Assembly (NCBI GenBank): GCA_030063045.1
Contig: JAQSEB010000078.1
Coordinates: 874,001 to 938,000 of the forward strand
Direction: 5' to 3'
Source: Pratylenchus scribneri
Lineage: Eukaryota; Nematoda; Chromadorea; Rhabditida; Pratylenchidae
DNA: 64,000 bases
Positions within the stretch are counted from its first letter, which is position 1, and every line of letters begins with the position of its first letter. This document shows, piece after piece, positions 47,701 through 57,658 of this stretch. The position numbers and the translations under genes were made by a program. The notes below the pieces were generated by a model. It did not search any database and was not told the DNA's origin. It saw only the letters and a program-made list of their open reading frames with translations.

Positions 47701-49351
47701 ATTTTTATTGGAATCATCCTCAATGAAGCATTTTATTTTATTTCGGGCATAATTGCCAAAATTTGCTTCAAAAACTGAAAAATGTTAAATAAAAATTATT
47801 TTAATTAATCAAATTTTTATGATTTACCTTTGATTCGATCAAGCGAGGAATATTTTTCTTTGATGCTTTCCAATTGTTTTAAATCATTTGAATCAATGGC
47901 CAAAATTGTTGCTGGCGAATACCATGACAAAAATTCATCCTTCATCCGCTCAAATGCCTCAACTTTTGCTTTGTCCATTGAATACTGAAAATTTTAATTG
48001 AAATATTTAATTTGTAAAAAATAATTCTAATGGTTTAATAAGGATTTATTCTAAATTCGTAAAACATTTATATACCCAAAAAGTGGATAGAGCTGGTTAA
48101 GACGCATTGAATGGTATAGAATTTTTCATGGTTTGGTCAGCATTTAAAGGGTATTAAACGGTTTAAACCAATTTTGGTTTGGTCAACAATTAAAGGGTAT
48201 TAAACGGTTTAAACCTATTTTGGTTTAATGGTTCAAAACTTAGTTATATGTTATTGGTTAAAGCCAAAAAAATATAATCTAATAATGCGTCTTTGTTAAG
48301 TCTTGTATAAACCATTAAACCGTACAAATCCTTTAGTCAAATTAAATAATATTATTCATTTTAATTGAAACCTGATTTAACACTTCAAAACTTTGTTGGA
48401 GTAAAACAAGTTTCTGGTAACGCATTGTCACATCCGAAGCATCCAACAATTGTAACTCTTCATAAGAATTGTCCCAAATCAATTTTGCCTAAATTTTAAA
48501 TATAAATTCATTCAAATTAATTTATTCAAAAAACCTGAAGTATTTCGGCTAATTTGTCCGCTCTTCCCTTGGCCATGTCGAATTCGAGGACGGCATTTGG
48601 CTGTTTTGTTGTTGTTTCCGTTTGTCTGAGCATTCGTAAATGATCCTGCAGCCGTTTGTTGAGCCCATCTACGGTCGGTCCCAATTGATTGATTTTATCC
48701 AGGCTTGAAAAAAATTTGGAATTTATCGAATAATAGTTAAAATCTTCAGGTCACATAATCTTTACAAGGTAATTTTGGACGGTATTAAAGTTTTTGTTAC
48801 GCCAAGGTTAATATATTTCCGAATTTTTGGAATATGGCTTAAAATCTTCAGGTCACATTTTTTACCAGGTAATTTTAAATATTAATTTTCCCTTATTGCA
48901 GTCATATTTGACCATCTTGATAAGCAAATGTCAACATTTATCTAACCATGGTTGCAGATCGGCATTTCTTATTCTTTACCAAGATTACCAAATTGAGGTA
49001 AAGTAAAAATAAGATTCACGCTTATAGTATTCAAATATTCTATATTCCTGGATTAATTAATTAAATTTTTACTTAATAAACCGTATATTATTATTTTTTT
49101 ATTTAATTAACTCACGTCATCGTTACGGACAAATCGTTGCGATTTTTCACATAAGATTGTTTGTATTCGGCCAGCATATTTTCCACCACTTCATAGGCAT
49201 CCTTCGGCGAATTTGCCACAATTGGCAAATTCAGCAATTGAACTTCATCGCATTTCTTCTCGAGAATTCTTGATTCAATTTCCTATAAAATTATTGGAAA
49301 CATTTAAATAATAAAATGGCAAACCTCTCTCAATGTTTTATTTTTTGACAT
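44742..49351 (-). CDS. COG7: Conserved oligomeric Golgi complex subunit 7 (16 exons)
   Basis: The exons are 49351-49325, 49282-49116, 48703-48535, 48488-48372, 47984-47828, 47774-47645, 47604-47448, 47319-47158, 46905-46765, 46508-46370, 46248-46174, 46125-46001, 45537-45315, 45271-45240, 45025-44932 and 44830-44742. All phases agree and give about 667 residues, near the usual COG7 size of about 770. COG7 belongs to lobe B of the COG tether for retrograde vesicles at the Golgi. Supporting matches are the coiled-coil N-terminal half, a central block ending DELSLSLPQFSISPHNYV and the C-terminal VFLMDALADLRLQPTQQL, close to human INVMDALGLQPSRTLQ. The very C-terminal tail of the human protein is lacking. 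It is the third gene of a likely MPI-THUMPD1-COG7 operon, 208 nt below THUMPD1. Introns are as short as 40 nt (the one before 47604), and several acceptors are AAG (48703, 46905, 45025). Confidence 0.9.
46958..47039 (-). pseudogene. degenerate tRNA-like sequence
   Basis: Read on the minus strand it has a D-arm-like GTGGGTAGAGTGC, a T-loop-like GTTCGATTCCCGCC and a 3' end CGTCGGCA. The acceptor stem has a mismatch and several G-T pairs. Neither the anticodon nor the T stem closes, so it is a tRNA fossil or tRNA-derived element. It lies in an intron of COG7 in the same orientation. Confidence 0.55.
48055..48320 (+). repeat. dispersed element family C copy (with internal duplication)
   Basis: It has GGATAGAGCTGGTTAAGACG. 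The segment around GGTATTAAACGGTTTAAACC occurs twice in a row (48147 and 48197). It lies in a COG7 intron. Confidence 0.75.
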
Positions 49352-49460
49352 TGCTTTCACTTCATTTGTAAAAAAGTAATTATTTTAAATAATTTAGAAA
49401 TATGTTTTAATTGTAAAAAACAAAATTAAAATCAATAATTGAAATTTTATGTTCAAATAA

Positions 49461-49471
49461 TTTATTTTATT
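49461..49471 (-). terminator. poly(A) signals of THUMPD1 in the operon spacer
   Basis: Two overlapping AATAAA motifs on the minus strand lie about 90 nt past the THUMPD1 stop and 110 nt before the COG7 start. Confidence 0.55.
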
Positions 49472-49559
49472 GATTCAATAATATAATTTTAAGTGAGAAT
49501 CAAATCAATCAATTCAATCAAAGATCATCCAAAGTGATTTCCTCTTCTTCTATCCATCC

Positions 49560-51786
49560 TCATTCCTCGGTCTTTTCATCATCCTCCTCCATTTCTTTGT
49601 CTTCTTCCTTATTTGCCATTGATGATTCGGCGGCATTGGCCTCCTCCTTTTCCTTTTGTTCGGGTTTGCGCAATGCATATTTTTGATATTTGTCAAAGTC
49701 TCGAAGGATTCCAAGCAAAGCAGTCGCACGAATTGCCTTCAAAAAAATATTGGAATAATTATTTTTAATTATTGGGTGATCAAAATATGTTATTTATCGA
49801 TTATTTGTCAAGGAATGACTCCAATTATTGGGTGCTCATATAATAGTCCTATGGATTTAGGATGATTTTGTTGGTATATTCGAATAGATTTTACCAAAAA
49901 TAATTTTAAAAACTTTCGACCTAGGGTGTGGATTTCATTTTTACATTAAATTTAGGTCTCGGGTTCGAACCCGCTCAACGGTTAATATTTTTTTCGGACT
50001 TGTCAAACAATTTTTTATGTGTTTTTATACATTTTTTGATACATTTCCGGAACAAATAAATTAATTTGAACTAAAAATGCTTTCCAGAAAGGGCTAGTAT
50101 TACCGCCTTAACTTAGAGGAAGCCCAATGGCCTATTTTTTAAAATGTGTTTTGTGAATATTTGTCGACTCATCAGATAATAAAAAGTACCAATACAAATT
50201 ATTCTTTATCAATAATCCCCTCAAAAAAAAAACAAACATGAACAACGATGAGCATGTCGGGTTTTGTCAAATTCACAGTGCATCCGGGCACCTGCTCCTT
50301 CATCAGCGCGGTCACATCATCATAAACCTTCTGCTTTTCCAACAATTTTGTATTGCGTGCTTTGAAGTCAATTGCATAAGAAGGTGGAGTCGAAATTGCA
50401 AATTTGGCCAAATGTTTGCTGATCATTTTGGATAAAGTTGGCACAATTTGGTCCATATAGGCTGGCACAGTTTCCTCAATTGGAATGACCTTAATGAAAT
50501 GATGCAATTTTTTAATCAAAAATGAGGAAAAAACCTTGGCCAAAAAACGAGTTTGCGGCTTCTCCATGCATAGCTCAACCATTTTTTCCGCCAAAGTACT
50601 AAAATAAATCAATAAATTCTAATATGGATAAATATTTTATTTAGGGGTTTAATTTTAATGGTTTGTCATGCATTCATAAACCATATGCCCAAAATTGGAT
50701 AGAGCTGGTCAAAACGCATTGAATGGAATATAATTTGTCATGGTTTGGTCAACAATTAAAGAGTATTAAACGGATTGGATTAAAGCAATTTTGGTTTATG
50801 GTTTGGTTCAAAACTGAGTTAGAATTGGTTAAACCCAAACCAAAAACATAATCAAATGAAGCGTTTTGATTGAGATTTCTCATTGGTTTTAGGTCTATAG
50901 TTCTGGGATAAACTATTGAACCTTACTAAATTTAATATTTTCTAATTTTAAAATGATTTTAAAAACTAACTAGACATTTTCCGGGTTTATCTGTGGTGAG
51001 ATGAAGAAAAGTGTACAACGAGCGCCGGTTTCAATCTGCTGTAGAGCCGCATTTTTCCTGTCATTCCATCTCTTTTGCTGCTGAAGTCCTTGGCATGTTT
51101 TTGTCAATGCATCGGCAATATCTTCGCCGTCATTGTTCGGTTTTGTTGTTTCTTCCGCCTGCTGGAAATAAAATTAAATCATAATTTTAAAATTGGATAA
51201 TGTTAATTGGTAATGCTGAAAATGTCGAAAATATTATAAAATTTATGGTTTTTTTTATCTTAAACCTCAATTTGATAGATCTCGTCAAAAGGCATCATTT
51301 GATTATGTTTTTGGTTTGGTTTGGGTTTAACCAATTCAAACTTAGTTTTGAACCATTAAACCAAAATTGATTTAAACCGTTTAATACCAAATTAATTGTT
51401 GACAAAACCATGACAAATTATATTCCATTCAATACGTTTTGACCAGCTCTATCCAATCAATGGTATATGGTTTGTGAATTTAGGATAAATCCTCCTTAAA
51501 CCATTTTTTTTGGTTTTAGCATTTGTGTTTTTTTTCGACAAATTAAATACCACCAATTTCAATTTAAACCCCCCCCCCCCCTCCTCAATACCTTGCTAGT
51601 TTCTTCGCCATCCTCAGCCAATACACTTTCAATAAGATTCAGGGCCTCACGGAATGCTCTCTTCTCATCCTCGGCTGTGAAGAATAGCCCACATTGGCCG
51701 GGGTTCAATTTGTTCCATTGTTGCTGTTGAGCATTCTTCCAATTCGAATTTGCGTTGTATGCTGGACGTTTGTAGCTTTTTGACAT
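49560..51786 (-). CDS. THUMPD1: THUMP domain-containing protein 1 / Tan1 homologue (5 exons)
   Basis: The exons are 51786-51592, 51161-50971, 50598-50535, 50489-50238 and 49736-49560, in agreeing phases, giving about 292 residues. THUMPD1/Tan1 binds RNA through its THUMP domain and is the adaptor for NAT10 in tRNA N4-acetylcytidine formation. Matches include the N-terminal NPGQCGLFFTAEDEKRAFRE (human GVLATCNMNERKCVEEA region), GARCTLFFISPQINPEN, the THUMP start RFLAKVIPIEETVPAYMDQI and the C-terminal LGILRDFDKYQKYALRK (human SVVKDYMLFRKYNL). The tail is acidic. Exon 3 is 64 nt and is followed by a 45-nt intron. Intron 1 has a C13 tract close to the donor. It is the middle gene of the likely operon, 187 nt below MPI. 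Confidence 0.88.
49940..49995 (+). other. isolated tRNA T-arm-like palindrome
   Basis: CGGGTTCGAACCCG is a perfect 14-nt B-box-like palindrome, but no D arm or acceptor stem can be drawn around it. It is probably a fossil of a tRNA or tRNA-derived element, in the last THUMPD1 intron. Confidence 0.35.
50640..50940 (+). repeat. dispersed element family C copy
   Basis: It has GGATAGAGCTGGTCAAAACG and ATGGTTTGGTCAACAATTAA. It lies in intron 2 of THUMPD1. Confidence 0.75.
51235..51505 (-). repeat. dispersed element family C copy (inverse)
   Basis: It is inverse to the copy at 50.6 kb (ACGTTTTGACCAGCTCTATCC) and lies in intron 1 of the same gene, so THUMPD1 carries two opposed copies. Confidence 0.75.
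51569..51581 (+). repeat. C13 tract (G13 on the coding strand of THUMPD1)
   Basis: A run of 13 C, 11 nt from the intron 1 donor of THUMPD1. Confidence 0.9.
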
Positions 51787-51805
51787 TTTTTCAAGCTAAA
51801 TAATT
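51787..51805 (-). promoter_or_regulatory. probable trans-splice acceptor in front of THUMPD1
   Basis: On the minus strand, TTTTCAATTATTTAG ends 9 nt before the THUMPD1 ATG. A T-rich stretch with a consensus-like AG so close to the start, downstream of a poly(A) signal, is the usual layout for trans-splicing in nematode operons. Which leader (SL1 or SL2-type) is added cannot be told. Confidence 0.55.
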
Positions 51806-51890
51806 GAAAATAAAACAATTTAATTTGTATAGAAAATATTGCTGAATTATTTACAAATTTTGACACAAAAAATCAATAATAAAATAATAT

Positions 51891-51896
51891 TTTATT
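51891..51896 (-). terminator. poly(A) signal of MPI in the operon spacer
   Basis: AATAAA on the minus strand lies 77 nt past the MPI stop and about 100 nt before the THUMPD1 start. Confidence 0.6.
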
Positions 51897-51973
51897 CAGC
51901 AAGGCACAAAAAGGAACAAATATTTATGAGAATGGGAAATACAATTATCCCAAAACAAATACAAATCACAAAA

Positions 51974-53522
51974 TTATTTGGATGGGGAAAATGCTCTGAA
52001 GGCCAAGAAATCATCTTTCTTTTCGGTTAATTCTCCGTTGAATTGTTGCGGCAAGAAGAACACATCCGCTGCATGAATTGCTTCCTCCGACTGACTGCCA
52101 TCCGACATTTTGATCGTTGCTTCACCGGATACCACCTTAAAAATATGTTAAATATTTAAAAGAAACGAATTAAAAACATACAATGAGTATAGAGGGCGCA
52201 TTCAACAGCGAAATTTCGGCAACATTATTCTGAAAAAGTTCAAATGTAAAATAGTTACCCAAAAAATATTTACGTCAATTTTGTGGACGGCAAATTCCTC
52301 AACATTTGGCGCATATTCCACAACACCATTCGGCAATTTCACTGGTTTGAACATGGGCGGTGCATCGAACATTTGATAGGTCAAATTTTGGCAAAGCGTC
52401 TCCACATCCTTGAATTTGGGGGTGAGACCGGCGCGAATTGTATTGTCCGACAGGGCCATGCATTCGACACAATCTAAAATTGAATTTATTAAAACAAAAT
52501 TAATGGATTAAAATTAAAACCTCCAGCCAAATATGCATGTGGCTCATTGGGACCCAAGAAAGTTGCTTCGCCCGGTTTCAGTGTGAAATAATTGAGGAAG
52601 AGTGGTGCCAATATGCCAATGTCATCGGGGAATTGTTCGCTGAGTCTGATCATCAATTCATCAACTGGGACCTGTTCATCTTCTGGAAAATATTTATCAG
52701 ATTTTGAATAATCAATTAAAAACTTACTTTGGTAAATGCGTGCCAAGATCTCCTGGATTGTTTGTTTTATTTTCTCCTCATCGCTTGTCCAGATTTGCGT
52801 GAATATCTTCTTCAATGCCATCCGTTGTTTTGCATCATCGCTTCCATGGGCCAATTCCGCAAGAAGGTCCTCGCCAACCAGCTCCAGCAATTCTTTATGC
52901 GCCCGCACATTCGACAAGATGCCATGGGAGTTCTGGAAAATGTCGAAAAGAATTAATTGAAATAAATTTTAAATGCTCACTTGAAATCCACAAAGTAGTT
53001 CAAAGTCGGTCAGAGCAATTGCCATTTCTGGTTTGTGATTTGCATCCGGATAATTCTTCGGGTCTTGGGCATTGAGAATCTTGGCTTGTTCCTAATTGTG
53101 GAAAATTAAATGTAAAAAAAATCTAATAAGTAAACCTTGGTTGGATGTGCTTGAATGGACAGTGCCTTTCCCACTGACAGAACTTTGAACAAAAAATTCA
53201 ATTCTTGGCCCATTTCCGGATTTTCTTTGATGTAATCGGCTAGCAATGTTCCTCTTTTGTCCAAGTCTTCATCACTGCAAACTTCTTCATCATCGTCGCC
53301 GCCTTTTTCCATAATTCGTGAAGGTCCGTTCGGGTGTGTGCCCATCCACAACTAAAATGTACAAGATTAAGTTGAGTATTGAAGTCATTGTTAAATATGT
53401 AAACCAACCTCGGCATAATATTCGTCCTCCTCGATTGTTCGATTTGACAGTCTGCCAACGGCGCTCTCTTGTCCTCGCTTTCCCCATTGATAGTGTTGAA
53501 TTGTGCAATTGAGACGTTTCAT
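51974..53522 (-). CDS. MPI: Mannose-6-phosphate isomerase (8 exons)
   Basis: The exons are 53522-53409, 53351-53136, 53091-52981, 52932-52728, 52682-52521, 52473-52274, 52229-52182 and 52135-51974. All phases agree and give about 405 residues (the family is usually 420-430). The enzyme interconverts fructose-6-phosphate and mannose-6-phosphate and feeds GDP-mannose for glycosylation. Family motifs are in order: YQWGKRG at the start, [11 protein letters not shown], the zinc-site motif [41 protein letters not shown] and [20 protein letters not shown]. The zinc ligands Gln, His, Glu and His of the family are in these motifs. The last exon acceptor is TTTTTAAG. It is first in a likely three-gene operon and divergent from PHF5A. 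Confidence 0.95.
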
Positions 53523-54095
53523 TTTTGATGTTTTGATGTGCCGCAAATTCTTTTTAATAATCACGCTCTACAAAATTTACGCTCTGCAAAATTTGTGGAA
53601 TGAGGTTAGGAATGGATTCTGACTCCCGAATTCCAACCTAAATACTAAATTTCGGTCATGCCAATAATAATCGCTAAAACCATAACACGCATTAGAGATT
53701 CCTCAAAAACATCTAATATTTCCTTCATCCCAATTCTCTTAATTTTCTCTACTATTTTCATTTTTTCATGCATGATTTTCACTTGGCATGATCGTAAATT
53801 AGCGATTTTTATGACCGCCTTTCCATGTCCACCGTCCACCCCACCGCCGCCATCGCAATCGCCCATCCAATCTCAAACCTACCCCCATCCACCCAAATCC
53901 CATCTTCATTTTTAATAGAGTTTAGGTTGTTTTTTTTCATTAATCTTAAGGTTTTAATACATTTTTCTTCCTATACACCATAAATGGAATAAAAATCAGA
54001 GAGACCTTAAGCGTAATAAAGCAGAATAAATAGTTTAATCATAATCAAATTTAACACAATTTTAGATTGAATAATTCTAATCATTCAATTTTTAA
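53523..54095. promoter_or_regulatory. 573-bp divergent spacer between MPI and PHF5A
   Basis: The spacer separates the first genes of two operon-like runs on opposite strands, so promoter elements for both should lie here. No TATA box or repeated element can be singled out. It contains a GC-richer C-dense block around 53820-53900 with no supported gene. Confidence 0.5.
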
Positions 54096-54527
54096 ATGGC
54101 CAAACATCATCCAGATCTCATTTTCTGCCGCAAACAACCCGGCGTTGCAATTGGTCGCCTTTGTGACAAATGTGACGGTCGCTGTGTGATCTGTGACTCC
54201 TATGTACGGCCGGCAACGCTTGTTCGAATTTGCGATGAATGCAATTATGGAAGTTATCAGGTTTAGAGCATTTTAGTTGTTTAAAAAATAAAACTTGAAG
54301 TTTTTTGGATAATGAAAACTTAAACTCTGATCTACCATATATTAACCACTAATTTTAAGGGTCGTTGCGTGATCTGCGGTGGACCGGGCACCAGTGATGC
54401 ATATTATTGCAAGGAATGCACAATCATGGAAAAGGACCGGGATGGATGCCCCAAAATTGTCAACTTGGGCACTGCAAAGACCGATTTATTCTATGAGCGG
54501 AAGAAATATGGGTTCAAGAAGAATTAA
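54096..54527 (+). CDS. PHF5A: PHD finger-like domain protein 5A (SF3b subunit, 2 exons)
   Basis: The exons are 54096-54260 and 54360-54527, giving exactly 110 residues, the invariant length of this family. PHF5A (SF3b14b, yeast Rds3) is a zinc-knot subunit of the U2 snRNP SF3b complex and helps hold the branch-point helix. The CxxC pairs that bind zinc are all present ([41 protein letters not shown]). The protein begins [20 protein letters not shown] and ends in YGFKKN, as across eukaryotes. The exon 2 acceptor is TTTTAAG. RPL17 starts 199 nt downstream on the same strand, with an AATAAA at 54572 between them. Confidence 0.97.
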
Positions 54528-54571
54528 AATGCAAAACATTCATTCATCATTAATTTTACACATTTTGATTA

Positions 54572-54577
54572 AATAAA
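54572..54577 (+). terminator. poly(A) signal of PHF5A
   Basis: AATAAA 44 nt after the PHF5A stop. A T-rich stretch ending TTTCTAG at 54682, 44 nt before the RPL17 ATG, is a likely trans-splice acceptor for the next gene. Confidence 0.55.
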
Positions 54578-54726
54578 TTATATTTGGAATTTTGTTTTTA
54601 ATCAATAATTGTGATTTAAACTGCTTTAAAGCGGTTCAAATATTTTTCATCATTTATCAATTTTTCCATATTGAATTTCTAGCAGCCGAAATCAACAGGT
54701 AAATTCAAAGCAATCGACGACAAAAA

Positions 54727-55426
54727 ATGGGCAAAGTTCATTACTGCAAACGACCCGACAACACAACAAAATCGTGCAAGGCCCGCGGCTCCGACCTTCG
54801 AGTCCATTTCAAGAATACGCATGAGACGGCCCGTGCCATCAAGGGAATGCCGCTGAAACGTGCTACCCGTTTCTTGGAGAATGTGAAGGCGAAGAAGGAA
54901 ATTGTGCCATTCCGCCATTTCAAGGGAGGCGTTGGTCGTAAAGCACAGGCCAAAGCTTGGGGTATTCGTTTTTATTGGAACATAAATACTAATTGAAATA
55001 TTTTAAGGAACCACACAAGGACGTTGGCCAAAGAAATCGGCCGAATTCCTGCTTCAACTTTTGAAGTATATTTTACGTTATTTGATTATTTAAAATTAAA
55101 ATTTTCCAGGAATGCGGAGAGCAATGCGGAAGTGAAGGGCCTTGATGTGGACCATCTGATCATCGACCATATTGTGGTGCAAGCTGCAGCCAAAATGCGC
55201 CGTCGCACCTATCGGGCCCATGGCCGCATCAATCCGTACATGAGCTCGGTATTCCATAACAATTTTTATCGATTTAATTCACCCAAATGCTTTTTAGCCA
55301 TGCCACATTGAAGTCATTTTGACCGAGAAGAAGGATGTTGTGGCAAAACCGGCTGGCGCTATCGTCAAAGTGAAGAAAGAGTCGAAGAAGAAGCAAAGAC
55401 GTCAATTGGCCAAGGGCGAATATTGA
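54727..55426 (+). CDS. RPL17: 60S ribosomal protein L17 (uL22), 4 exons
   Basis: The exons are 54727-54961, 55008-55065, 55110-55248 and 55298-55426, giving 186 residues (human has 184). uL22 lines the nascent-peptide exit tunnel of the large subunit. The protein follows the family closely: [31 protein letters not shown], the [20 protein letters not shown] block, the loop region [18 protein letters not shown] and a lysine-rich tail. Introns are 44-49 nt. The exon 2 acceptor is TTTTAAG. It is probably co-transcribed with PHF5A. Confidence 0.97.
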
Positions 55427-55890
55427 TGATGAAATTTACAATATTTGGGCGATTTTTTGTTGAAACATTTATGTTATATCCGTAAACGATAAAATATTTC
55501 ATTGTTAACAGATTTGTATGTAAAATTCTATAGGAAACTATTCAATATGAATGAACTTAGACCGGTGGAATATCAGTCCAAAAATAAGACTAAGTTTTGA
55601 ACAGGACCTTAAGTTTGGGATGGGACCTTGAGTCTTGAATGGGACATCAGACCTTAAGTTTTCAAAGAATCCTTAATTTTTGAATGGGGCCTTATATTTT
55701 GTTTTACTCGTTGAATCTGGGCAAAAAATTTCCCCATCACCCCCATATTACATCATCCCGTTCGGCAATTTTTATTGTCCGGATTTCTAATGTAAAAGGT
55801 ACAAATTAATGAAGGAAAAAATAGATTTATTTTATAAGTGATTTTTTTAAATAAAAATCTCCAATTATTAAAGTCAATATTTTCTATTCT
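55427..55890. other. spacer between convergent RPL17 and ECHDC3-like genes
   Basis: No gene could be supported. It contains a short imperfect series with GACCTTAAGTTT-like phrases around 55600-55700. Confidence 0.45.
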
Positions 55891-57194
55891 TCATTGTTTT
55901 TGTGTCCATTTTGGTTGTCTTTTCTCCAAAAATGCCCCAATTCCTTCTTCGGCATCGGCCAATTTCAAATTTTCGCACATCATTGCTGCACCTTGCCTGT
56001 GCAATTTTTGATATTTTTTGAAAATATAAAGAAATTCAAACCGATTTGCTGTGTGGATGTTTTGCTCAATTTGTGTGTAGAAGAATGCTTTGCCCAGCCC
56101 GATCACCGGTCGACTGTATTTGCAAATTTCCTCGGCCACCTCCAATGCTCCGGCTTGGGCACTGCCCGGTCCATCGGGCACCACTCTGGAAACAAGTCCA
56201 AGCAAAATTCCCTCTAAAGAATTTTCATTTTAATATGTTTTATTTCGTCGATTAACCTTCGGCCGAAATTTCACGTGCGGTCATGAGCATATCGAGAAGC
56301 AATTTTCGGGGCAAATTTCTGGCTAATGCAATGCCCGGTGTATTGCAAAAGAGGCCGATTTTGATGCTAAATAAATATGAATTATTAGTAAGAATATTTG
56401 CAAGTAAATACAAACCCTGGGCAGGAGAATGTGGATCGTTGAGTGGCCACAACAATGTCACAACTTGCCACCAATTGAGAACCAGCCGCAGTGGCAAGAC
56501 CATCGACTTCCGCTAAAAAAATAATTTATAATGTTCCCAGAGAGAATTGTTCTGATTTTCATTCCGGAAAGAATTGTTCTGATTTTCATTTCGGAAAGAA
56601 TTGTGCTGATTTTCATTCCAGAAAAATTTTATCCTAACAACTCGAATAACGGCAAATGTTCTTTACATTTTCCTCTAATAATTTCCACATACCAATAACT
56701 GGCAATTGAATTTGTTGCACAATTTCCATCAATTCCAAACATTTTGCGAACACTTTTTGATGTTTTTGAGTGCCAGCTTCCTTTGACTAAATGAAATTGT
56801 TCAATGCAAAAATTTGATTGAAACTAACCAATTCTTTGAGATCATGACCCGCCGAGAAAACATTCTCACCGGAGGATGCCAAAATCACGGCCCGGGCCTT
56901 TGGATTTGCGTTCAGCTCGCTCAATTCTTCAACCAATCGGCTCATTGTGGCCAAAGAAAGGGGGTTTCTTTGTTTTGGATTGTTCAAAACCTGGAATAAT
57001 AAAATTAATTTAAATCAAATGAAAATGTTTAAACTTAACAATCGAACAATTTTTCCATCCGAATGCCATTCTCTTTTGACCAATGCTTCATCTTTTTTGG
57101 TTGAAAATTGTCGATTATTTTTAATCACAAATTTGGAGGCCACAAAATAATCCTTGCATTTCTTTTGGTGGTAAAAAATAGATTTTCGGAACAT
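55891..57194 (-). CDS. ECHDC3: Enoyl-CoA hydratase-family protein, ECHDC3-like (7 exons)
   Basis: The exons are 57194-57048, 56990-56829, 56786-56693, 56512-56416, 56366-56257, 56213-56042 and 55996-55891, with consistent phases, giving about 295 residues (human ECHDC3 has about 300). The basic, Phe/Lys/Arg-rich start (MFRKSIFYHQKKCK) fits a mitochondrial targeting peptide. Crotonase-fold motifs are IVLNNPKQRNPLSLATMS, ENVFSAGHDLKEL (oxyanion-hole strand), DGLATAAGSQLVASCDIVVA, the ECHDC3-type GLFCNTPGIALARNLPRK and a C-terminal EEGIGAFLEKRQPKW. Substrate is not known for certain in this subfamily. The exon 1 donor (ATT|GTTCGA) was chosen because it alone gives the conserved join. The last intron is 45 nt. 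The intron after exon 3 carries a three-unit copy of the minisatellite. Confidence 0.9.
56543..56628 (-). repeat. 27-bp minisatellite, array 5 (about 3 units, inverse orientation)
   Basis: Three units read TTCTGATTTTCATTCCGGAA with slight changes (ATTTCGG, ATTCCAG). It lies in the ECHDC3-like intron between exons 3 and 4 and is the smallest array, perhaps a young or decayed site. Confidence 0.9.
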
Positions 57195-57658
57195 ACTTAA
57201 TAAATCTTTAATTTTTTCTTCATTTTTATTAAAGTATTTAAATTGTTGAAAAATAAATTAATGTTCAAATCAAATATTTTTTTCATTATCACTTTATCAT
57301 TGCACAAAAAAAGGAAAAAATTGGAAAAAATTTTTGGGAAAAATAATTATAAATCAATTGTCCATCCAAGAAGGAAGAATTTATAAATTGGAAAGAGAGA
57401 AATAGGGGGAGGGGTGCATTTAAAATCGGACAGTGCTGATGATATGTGAAGAAAATTTCCATGTGACATTTTCATTTCTGATAATTATTGCCGATGAATA
57501 CAAAAAAGGCATAAAAAATTGTTGGATAAATGAAGAAAAAAAATGTGTATAATAAATTGCAATTTAATAAAAGTGAAGAGCCTGAAAAATTGGCAAAAGT
57601 CTCCGAGGGGGAAAATAGAATAGACAATATTGAGAAAAATGGGAATAATATATGTAAA
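57195..57658. other. spacer between let-413 and the ECHDC3-like gene
   Basis: These genes are on the same strand with 464 nt between them. No gene could be supported in the spacer. Whether they form an operon is open. Confidence 0.4.

Noticed and set aside
52729..53075. Plus-strand frames across 52.7-53.1 kb
   Set aside because: They are antisense shadows of the MPI exons, which carry all family motifs.
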